In this document: positions 6,975 to 11,434 of the stretch, piece by piece
How the letters are laid out: every line of letters begins with the position of its first letter
Position numbering within the stretch: position 1 is the stretch's first letter
Assembly: GCA_910588105.1 (NCBI GenBank)
Contig: CAJUQD010000067.1
Coordinates: 1,203-12,636, forward strand
Direction of reading: 5' to 3'
From: an uncultured Oscillospiraceae bacterium
GTDB taxonomy: Bacteria > Bacillota > Clostridia > Oscillospirales > Oscillospiraceae
Length of the DNA: 11,434 nucleotides
The notes under the pieces: generated by a model
The model's database searches: none
What the model was told of the DNA's origin: nothing
The model's input: only the letters and a program-made list of their open reading frames with translations
Made by a program: the position numbers and the translations under genes

Positions 6975-7409
6975 TTATGCGATCTTGTCCAGGTTTACCA
7001 GGTCGGAGGGCGTGAAGCCGCCGCTGACCTCCTCCTCGATGACGGCCCCCTTCTCCATGTTGACCAGGGGCAGGTCATTGAACCAGCAGTTGTCAGCGGA
7101 ATACCGCTCCTGCTGGCCGCCCACGGCGTCCGGGTCGGCCAGCTTGGTGATGATCTGCATCCGCTGGTCGATGCCCTTTTTCCAGTTCTCGAACACGGCG
7201 TTATACCGGGTGTAGACCTTTTTCAGGGTGACAGACAGCTCACCCTTCAGGCCGGTCATCTTACTGTCCACGTCCAGGTCGATCTGTACGTCCTCCCGGT
7301 TGGCGGTCACCTTCAGGGACACCTTGGAGAACTCAGCGATGCGCTCACCGTCCACCCACAGTTCCCCCCAGGTGCCGGACAGGGTTTTATTGCCTTTGAT
7401 TTTTCCCAT
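6975..7409 (-). CDS. xkdM: Tail tube protein (XkdM family, DUF2001)
   Basis: A 144-residue tail tube protein that stacks as hexamers to form the inner rigid tube through which DNA passes (family knowledge). The N-terminal SGTWGELWVDGERIAEFSKV (residues 11-30) is the family's most typical stretch, with the G-T-W-G-E-x-W-x-D-G-E pattern. It is followed by beta-rich segments and a charged loop near residues 88-105. The length is normal. It follows the sheath gene after 15 nt, with GGAGGG nine nt before ATG 7409, and its TAA is fused into the ribosome binding site of the chaperone gene. Position between sheath and chaperone agrees with a high-copy shaft protein. Confidence 0.93.
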   Translation of the reverse strand: MGKIKGNKTLSGTWGELWVDGERIAEFSKVSLKVTANREDVQIDLDVDSKMTGLKGELSVTLKKVYTRYNAVFENWKKGIDQRMQIITKLADPDAVGGQQERYSADNCWFNDLPLVNMEKGAVIEEEVSGGFTPSDLVNLDKIA

Positions 7410-7424
7410 ATTGGCGTCCCTCCG

Positions 7425-8489
7425 TTACATATTGCAGACCAGGTTCAGGTCCTCCATCGCGTCCACGAACTTGACGTTGGAGGAAATGAACACCCGGCTG
7501 CCAGTGTTATACATGGCCACCGCCGTGTCATCCATGGCGCTGGTATCGATGCCCCGGCCCTCGATATAGAGCCGCTGCGCCTCCACGTCGATGGCGGCGG
7601 TGTTGTCGTGGCTCTGATCCAGCACGTCCGGCTGCAGGGATTTCTGATAGGCCCGGATGGCCGCCACAAACATCTGCTTGGCGTCGTAGTCGTTGCGCAC
7701 CTTGCCCACATAGGAGTCCTCGAAAGTGTCCCGGATGTCATCCTGGTACAGGTCCACGCCCTCCATGATCTTGATCTTGGAGAACTCCTGCCCCTTATCG
7801 GTGGTGAAGCTGACCAGGCTATTGACACCGCGCCCGATCTTGAACTTCTCCCCGTCGAACACCAGGATCAGTTCCCCGGCGTCAATTCGCTTGTCCGGGT
7901 CATCCGGGGTCTCGGCGGCGGTGATGTCGTTCAGCACATAGTAGGTGCTGCTCCGGGCCAGGGACAGCCCGGCCAGGATGCCGGTGATCCGGGCGCAGTA
8001 CTCCGCTGTGGTGAACTGCGTCTTGGACAGGATGCTGTCGATCTTGTCGGTGGTGAAGTTGATGATGCCCTCATGGTCGCTCTTGCTGTTGGGCAGCACG
8101 GCCTTGAAGGTCTTGTGGTCCTGGTCGCGGGCCTCCTTGATGAAGGAGGCGATGGAGGGGACGCCCTCCGTGGCGATGCCCGGAATGGTCAGGTAGTTCC
8201 ACTTCATGTTCTTCAGCACCGCCAGTGCGGGCATATAGTTGGTGTCCTCCAGGCCCATGCGGTAGACGATCACCCGGTAGGGGACTCCCTCATAGATCAG
8301 CTTCAGGTAATCGTAATTGCGCTCGGACCACTTGGTGAAGTCCACCTCGGTGATGGAGTTGTAGACGGTCAGCGTTTCGCCGCCCTCGGTCTCATCGTGC
8401 AGAATGACCGCCACAATCCCGCGCTCACTGCGCTGGATAGCGGTCAGGCCCTTGGTCTTGAACGTGATCAGGATTTCGGGCAGGCCCAT
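7425..8489 (-). CDS. xkdK: Contractile tail sheath protein (XkdK family)
   Basis: A 354-residue sheath subunit whose contraction drives the tube into the target envelope (family knowledge). The N-terminus GLPEILITFKTKGLTAIQRS and then ERGIVAVIL (residues 22-30) is typical. Segment ARITGILAGLSLARSSTYYVL (166-186) and the conserved C-terminal DTFEDSYVGKVRNDYDAK (254-271) fit the sheath core used for inter-subunit handshake. It is clearly shorter than Bacillus PBSX XkdK (about 466 residues), like the small sheaths of Clostridioides phages and diffocins, so an insertion domain is probably missing. ATG 8489 has AGAAAGG about 11 nt upstream and lies 19 nt from the terminator gene stop. Confidence 0.95.
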   Translation of the reverse strand: MGLPEILITFKTKGLTAIQRSERGIVAVILHDETEGGETLTVYNSITEVDFTKWSERNYDYLKLIYEGVPYRVIVYRMGLEDTNYMPALAVLKNMKWNYLTIPGIATEGVPSIASFIKEARDQDHKTFKAVLPNSKSDHEGIINFTTDKIDSILSKTQFTTAEYCARITGILAGLSLARSSTYYVLNDITAAETPDDPDKRIDAGELILVFDGEKFKIGRGVNSLVSFTTDKGQEFSKIKIMEGVDLYQDDIRDTFEDSYVGKVRNDYDAKQMFVAAIRAYQKSLQPDVLDQSHDNTAAIDVEAQRLYIEGRGIDTSAMDDTAVAMYNTGSRVFISSNVKFVDAMEDLNLVCNM

Positions 8490-8508
8490 AATATCACAAC
8501 CTTTCTTC

Positions 8509-8976
8509 TTAAATCGGTTTCACGCTGGTGTCCAGCGTTTCCATGTATGGCAGCGGCGGCGGCTCCTGGATGCTGTCCCGGAATGCCAGGGTAAAGGTGC
8601 AGTGCAGCACCCGGTCCACCACCTTGCAGGCCACATCCGGCACAGTGATGGCCCTGGCCTCGCCGCCGTCCTCGAAGCGGAACACGGGCCGGATCAGGTC
8701 ATCCACCTCCTGGGATATGGTCAAGTAATCGGCGTTGCTCTCCGACCTGGTGTGGATGGAGGCGTCCACCAGCACCCTGCGGTCCGTATGCTCGGCATCC
8801 ACGGTGGCGCTGCCCGCTGGGATGATGTCCAGGAAGATATAATCCTCCAGGTCAGGCTCCGGCTCATCGTTCTGCGTCTTGGCAATCTCCTCGCAGAACA
8901 CGTCATAGGCCGGATATTTCCCTTTGAAGAGACTGACCATGGCCAGCTTGATAGACTGATAAATTGTCGTGGCCAC
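8509..8976 (-). CDS. Tail terminator / tail completion protein (DUF6838-like, YqbJ position)
   Basis: A 155-residue protein placed between an HK97 gp10-like gene and the sheath, the usual spot for the tail terminator that caps the tube and joins it to the head (position plus partial family resemblance). The pattern of an N-terminal helix with YQSIKLAMVSLFKGKYP, a following IAKTQNDEPEPDLEDYIFLDIIP segment, and beta strands ending in VDASIHTRSESNADYLTISQEVDDLI fits the phage tail terminator family. The start is GTG at 8976; AAGGGGGG is fused to the upstream stop (TAAGGGGGG) with about six nt spacing. An alternative is a minor tail protein of unknown role; the exact family name is less certain than the general role. 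Confidence 0.75.
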   Translation of the reverse strand: MATTIYQSIKLAMVSLFKGKYPAYDVFCEEIAKTQNDEPEPDLEDYIFLDIIPAGSATVDAEHTDRRVLVDASIHTRSESNADYLTISQEVDDLIRPVFRFEDGGEARAITVPDVACKVVDRVLHCTFTLAFRDSIQEPPPLPYMETLDTSVKPI

Positions 8977-8987
8977 GTTATCCCCCC

Positions 8988-9389
8988 TTACAGGTCATGT
9001 GTGCTGATAAAATCATTCAGCCATTCCTGCAGGTAGGCGGGCAGGCGGGCGCTGACCTCCTCCAGAGAAATGGCCATCATGTGCTTTCCTTTGACAAAGC
9101 CCTTCCCGCCACGGGTGCGGTGGCCGTACTCCACCGGCTCCGCATACTCCACGTTGGTATAGACCTCGATGTAATATTCATCGCCCCGTTTCTCGATTTT
9201 TCCCACCTTCCAGCTGTCCTGGAGGCGGCCCGTCTTTTTCGGGGTGTTCTCCTTTACCCGGCCCTGCAGTTCATAGGCGATCTGGATCACCAGCGCCTTA
9301 AACTCCTCCGGGAAGTCCTGCTCGATCATCTGCGTCAGCTGCCGCTCCAGCGCGTCAAAGCCCTCGAAGCTGTAATCCGTGCCGCTCAT
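8988..9389 (-). CDS. HK97 gp10-like head-tail joining protein
   Basis: A 133-residue protein of the HK97 gp10/YqbI family, found in head-tail junctions and needed for tail joining (family knowledge; molecular role not settled). The key stretch is ENTPKKTGRLQDSW (residues 47-60), matching the T-P-x-x-T-G-x-L-x-x-S-W pattern. NVEYAEPVEYGHRTRGGKG (79-97) matches the family's Y-A-x-x-x-E-x-G-H block. The N-terminus is acidic and helical (FEGFDALERQLTQMIEQDFP). It starts at ATG 9389, whose G overlaps the upstream TGA in TGATG, indicating coupled translation with the closure gene. Its TAA is part of the next gene's ribosome binding site. Confidence 0.9.
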   Translation of the reverse strand: MSGTDYSFEGFDALERQLTQMIEQDFPEEFKALVIQIAYELQGRVKENTPKKTGRLQDSWKVGKIEKRGDEYYIEVYTNVEYAEPVEYGHRTRGGKGFVKGKHMMAISLEEVSARLPAYLQEWLNDFISTHDL

Positions 9390-9751
9390 CAGGCGGTCCC
9401 CTTGTCCACCTTTAGAGGGATGTTGTTGTGGGAGGGCTGCCGGTCTGCCAACCCGGCCAGGGCCACCGTCTGCTTGCCCAGCCGGGTCACCACCACGGTG
9501 TCCCCCGGCTGGATGTCCACCTCCGGGCGCACAAAAAGCAGATAGTCGGTATCAACCCTGGCAACGGTCTGGCTCTTGGCCAGCTTGCCCCCGGAGGGGC
9601 TGGACAGGGCGCAGGGGGTATCCTCATACACCATCCGGCCCTCCAGCCCCTTCTTAAATACGCTCTCCCCCGATGGCAGTGTCACCTTGCCTGGCCTGTA
9701 GACCGTGCAGCTGTCATCGTAGGTCATAGCCAGGATGTCCGCTTCAGTCAT
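9389..9751 (-). CDS. Head closure / head-tail adaptor protein (YqbH/XkdH-like)
   Basis: A 120-residue, beta-rich protein. Features include CTVYRPGKV near residues 15-23, a Gly/Ser-rich turn at SSPSGGKLAKSQTVARVDTDY (50-70), then FVRPEVDIQPGDTVVVTRLG (73-92). The 'R-P-x-V-D-I-x-P-G-D' stretch and the closing LAGLADRQPSHNNIPLKV resemble PBSX/skin head-closure proteins that seal the connector after packaging (moderate similarity, strengthened by position). It overlaps the connector gene by eight nt (ATGACTGA) and the next gene by one. A weak AAAGGA eight nt upstream suggests that coupling to the upstream gene drives its translation. Another adaptor subfamily is possible. Confidence 0.75.
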   Translation of the reverse strand: MTEADILAMTYDDSCTVYRPGKVTLPSGESVFKKGLEGRMVYEDTPCALSSPSGGKLAKSQTVARVDTDYLLFVRPEVDIQPGDTVVVTRLGKQTVALAGLADRQPSHNNIPLKVDKGTA

Positions 9752-10112
9752 GGGGGCGGTCCTTTGGCAGTTTCATACGCTTAAAGGGGATCAGCTGACT
9801 TTCGTAATTCTTGACGAAGGACACGGTTTCCTTCAGCGCGGAGGTCTTGTCCCGGTAGCTGATGCTGGTGTCGCCACGGGTGATGCTGGAAACATCGTTT
9901 TCCGTGGGGGCCACCTGGTCGGCTTTCAGCATATCCTCCACGATCTGCGCCGCCACATCCTCCAGCGGCTCCGGGAAGTCCTCCCGGTTGCAGAATACCT
10001 TGATGCGGTTGATTGCCCGCTTCACATACCGCTTGATGGTAGGCAGCTGCTCATCGGGCAGCTTCAGGTCACTTTGCGCCGTCGCCGCTACCCGGCTGAT
10101 CAGTTCCTCCAT
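9744..10112 (-). CDS. Head-tail connector protein (YqbG / gp6-like)
   Basis: A predicted 122-residue helical protein placed directly downstream of the capsid and a small gene, like phage gp6/YqbG-type connectors that form a ring below the portal (family knowledge plus position). The helical EELISRVAATAQSDLKLPDEQ start, IKRYVKRAINRIKVFCNRED, and FPEPLEDVAAQIVEDML resemble other connectors with a first helix bundle, an R-I-x-x-[FY]-x-N motif and an acidic second helix. I prefer ATG 10112 because AAGGAGG (10119-10125) lies six nt upstream; the in-frame ATG at 10130 has a poorer site and would add six residues. The gene shares 44 nt with the end of the upstream small gene. Confidence 0.75.
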   Translation of the reverse strand: MEELISRVAATAQSDLKLPDEQLPTIKRYVKRAINRIKVFCNREDFPEPLEDVAAQIVEDMLKADQVAPTENDVSSITRGDTSISYRDKTSALKETVSFVKNYESQLIPFKRMKLPKDRPHD

Positions 10113-10377
10113 CCTGGTCCTCCTTGTCATCGCCCTTACCGCCCCTGCCCCTCTTGGGCGGCTGGGCGGTGGCCTTGGCCACCGCCTCCTTCAGATTCTC
10201 GCTCAAACGCTCGAACATGGCCTCGCCCATTTTGGCGAGGTCAGCCTCCGTGACGCCAGCGCCCACAGGGGCCTCGGCGGTCCCGCCCGTCCGGGCAAAG
10301 CCCAGGCGCTCCAGCTTGGCGGCCTGCTCCTCGGTGGCCACCTTACGCACCACATTCAGCCGCTTCAGTGTAATCAT
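10069..10377 (-). CDS. Small protein of unknown function after the capsid gene, with acidic tail
   Basis: A 102-residue protein I cannot name. The N-terminus (MITLKRLNVVRKVATEEQAAKLERLGF) resembles small proteins seen after capsid genes in other clostridial phages (memory of similar proteins, not checked). Residues 45-75 look helical and Ala/Glu/Lys-rich; residues 74-102 are low-complexity with Gly, Asp, Lys and Gln (KRGRGGKGDD... DGGTDQPGSGD), hence probably disordered. ATG 10377 follows TAAGGAGGG fused to the capsid stop. Its last 44 nt also encode the connector start. A head decoration, capsid accessory or DNA-binding role is possible from position, but none is shown by motif. Confidence 0.8.
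   Translation of the reverse strand: MITLKRLNVVRKVATEEQAAKLERLGFARTGGTAEAPVGAGVTEADLAKMGEAMFERLSENLKEAVAKATAQPPKRGRGGKGDDKEDQDGGTDQPGSGDGAK
10165..10186. repeat. Inverted repeat 1 in the small post-capsid gene
   Basis: GGCGGTGGCC and GGCCACCGCC face each other across two bases, giving a perfect 10-bp inverted repeat with a loop too tight to close fully; about eight base pairs with a six-base loop would form in RNA. It lies in codons for EAVAKATAQ in the small post-capsid protein. It may act on mRNA folding, or may be a by-product of GC-rich Ala/Val codons. Confidence 0.5.
10221..10240. repeat. Inverted repeat 2 in the small post-capsid gene
   Basis: CCTCGCC and GGCGAGG flank six bases (CATTTT on the plus strand), a perfect 7-bp stem with a comfortable loop. 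It lies 34 nt from inverted repeat 1, in codons for LAKMGEAM. Followed by no T-run, it is not a terminator. Confidence 0.5.
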
Positions 10378-10389
10378 AGCGGTCCCTCC

Positions 10390-11325
10390 TTACGCCCCGG
10401 CCTTGGGCTGCTTGATGTTCACCAGGATGGTGTTCATCTTGTTGTCCAGCACCCACAGGTCGTGATACTTGCGGTAGTCCACAGCCCAGGCCCGCTTCTT
10501 CTGATAGGTCTCCGGGTCGAAGATGCGCACCTTGTCCGTGCGGGACACGGCGATGGGGGCGCTGCGGGGGCAGATGATCCAGTTGATGTCCTGGGCGTCG
10601 TCAGCGGGGGTAAAGCCGCCCTTGACCTGGTTCTCGGTGGTGCCGTCGTTGAACTGATAGCTGGTTTTCAGCCGCCCGGAGCCGACACGGATGATGGGGT
10701 GCTGCCCGTTCAGAGATTTCACCTTCAGGGTGATGTCCCCCTGCCGGAAGTCGGTGGGGCTGACGCTCCGGGCCAGCGTGGTGTTCATATCGAACAGGGC
10801 GGCCACCTGGGTGGACATGGTGATCACCAGCGGGGTATCGTCCCCCACCTCATCCTGGATGGACGCCAGGTCGGCGTACAGCTTCTTCAGGATGGTGGCC
10901 TCCTCCGGGGTGTAGCCGTAGACGGCCCGATCCTTGGCGGCGGCCAGAGCGGCCAGGGTGCTGTAGCGGTAGGCATCGATCTCCGGCACCACCTTGGTGC
11001 GCTGGAACTCGCCCATCACGCTGGAGGCCGTCAGCACGAAGTTGGTGTCGTTGACCTCCTGCTCATCGAAGGTGAACTGGCGGCCCCGGTCCATGGCCAT
11101 CTTCTTGGTCTGCCAGGTGAGGTCCACGCTGCCCTCCACGAAGCCGGTCTGCCGGTCATAGTCGGCCAGGCCATCCATGTCCAGCATGGGGATTTTGACC
11201 TCGGAGCCGCTGTTGTATCGCACCAGCTTGTCGTTCAGTTCCATCCAGCCGCTGGTGGCCTGTTCCTTTGCCGCCTTGTCCAGTTCAGCCTGGAAGATAG
11301 CGGCGTACTGCAGATTGTTCGCCAT
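10390..11325 (-). CDS. Major capsid protein (HK97-fold)
   Basis: A 311-residue major capsid protein that builds the icosahedral head (family knowledge). It resembles the Firmicutes-phage capsid family with the stretch EVKIPMLDMDGLADYDRQTG (residues 42-61). MAMDRGRQFTFDEQEVNDTNFVLTAS (76-101) and VMGEFQRTKVVPEIDAYRYS (103-122) follow, the last being the most diagnostic. No cleaved delta-domain or attached protease is visible within this gene, so the upstream gene probably supplies the scaffold. AGGAGG at 11337-11342 lies 11 nt before ATG 11325, inside the end of the upstream coding region, and its TAA is fused into the next ribosome binding site. Expression should be high, as capsid subunits are needed in hundreds of copies. 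Confidence 0.93.
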   Translation of the reverse strand: MANNLQYAAIFQAELDKAAKEQATSGWMELNDKLVRYNSGSEVKIPMLDMDGLADYDRQTGFVEGSVDLTWQTKKMAMDRGRQFTFDEQEVNDTNFVLTASSVMGEFQRTKVVPEIDAYRYSTLAALAAAKDRAVYGYTPEEATILKKLYADLASIQDEVGDDTPLVITMSTQVAALFDMNTTLARSVSPTDFRQGDITLKVKSLNGQHPIIRVGSGRLKTSYQFNDGTTENQVKGGFTPADDAQDINWIICPRSAPIAVSRTDKVRIFDPETYQKKRAWAVDYRKYHDLWVLDNKMNTILVNIKQPKAGA

Positions 11326-11326
11326 T

Positions 11327-11434
11327 TTAGTTCAAACCTCCTCTGATATTCTGCGCGATCTGATCCTTCAGGGCGTTCTCAGCCGTGGCCGCGCCGCCAA
11401 GGCCCTCCGGGGTCTTGCCCCGCAGCCGCTCCTT
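11327..11434 (-). CDS. C-terminal end of probable scaffold protein (partial)
   Basis: An open frame enters from the right edge and ends TAA at 11327, just before the capsid ATG. The 35 residues read KERLRGKTPEGLGGAATAEN, then ALKDQIAQNIRGGLN. Charged, Ala/Gly-rich and helical sequence directly upstream of a capsid gene is the usual place and style of a scaffold protein C-terminus, which guides capsid assembly (position-based inference). The last codons carry the capsid ribosome binding site. The fragment is too short to exclude a protease or decoration protein. Confidence 0.6.
   Translation of the reverse strand, partial: KERLRGKTPEGLGGAATAENALKDQIAQNIRGGLN

Noticed and set aside
6831..8594. 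Long plus-strand open frame opposite the tube and sheath genes
   Set aside because: It mirrors GC-rich codon bias of the minus-strand genes, is rich in His, Val, Leu and Gly, shows no family motif and no good ribosome site.
9862..11346. Long plus-strand open frame opposite capsid and connector genes
   Set aside because: Low-complexity shadow sequence with no recognisable domain, opposite a clear capsid gene.
1..11434. Defective tail-only bacteriocin (R-type) island
   Set aside because: Capsid, connector, closure and probable scaffold genes precede the tail genes, which points to a full phage morphogenesis operon.

Overview
The window is one continuous stretch of a tailed-phage structural module, most likely from a prophage or temperate phage with a contractile tail (myovirus of the PBSX / Clostridioides-phage type). 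All genes I accept lie on the minus strand, so transcription runs from high to low coordinates. The organism is inferred, not shown. The DNA is GC-rich, nearly every gene has an AAGGAGG-like ribosome binding site, and the tail proteins look like PBSX Xkd families. Together these suggest a GC-rich Firmicute host, such as a gut Oscillospiraceae/Clostridia member. No host gene, integrase, terminase, portal, lysis gene or tail fibre is visible, so the window is an internal slice of the phage.

Head region (11434 to about 8990): the C-terminus of a probable scaffold/protease-type protein, the major capsid protein, a small unrecognised acidic-tailed protein, a head-tail connector, a head-closure protein and an HK97 gp10-type protein. 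Tail tube and sheath region (8976 to 6366): tail terminator, short contractile sheath, XkdM-type tail tube, and an XkdN-type tail assembly chaperone. The chaperone has a canonical -1 slippery heptamer that fuses it to a 56-residue extension. Tail shaft and baseplate region (6366 to 1): tape measure protein (832 aa), LysM protein XkdP, hub XkdQ, XkdR (DUF2577), XkdS (DUF2634), baseplate J protein XkdT and the 5' two-thirds of XkdU (DUF2313).

The genes are packed with overlaps (ATGA, TGATG) or gaps under 20 nt, so translational coupling is likely throughout. There is no gene-free stretch over 300 bases, and I saw no RNA gene, CRISPR array, insertion sequence or convincing promoter. The most interesting signals are: the frameshift site; a perfect 10-bp hairpin followed by a T-run inside the frameshift extension, placed between high-copy (capsid, sheath, tube) and low-copy (tape measure, baseplate) genes; a 13-residue tandem repeat in the tape measure C-terminus; and an uncharacterised small gene after the capsid that carries two inverted repeats. 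I did not find a clearly novel system. This is a well-organised but largely recognisable contractile-tail operon.
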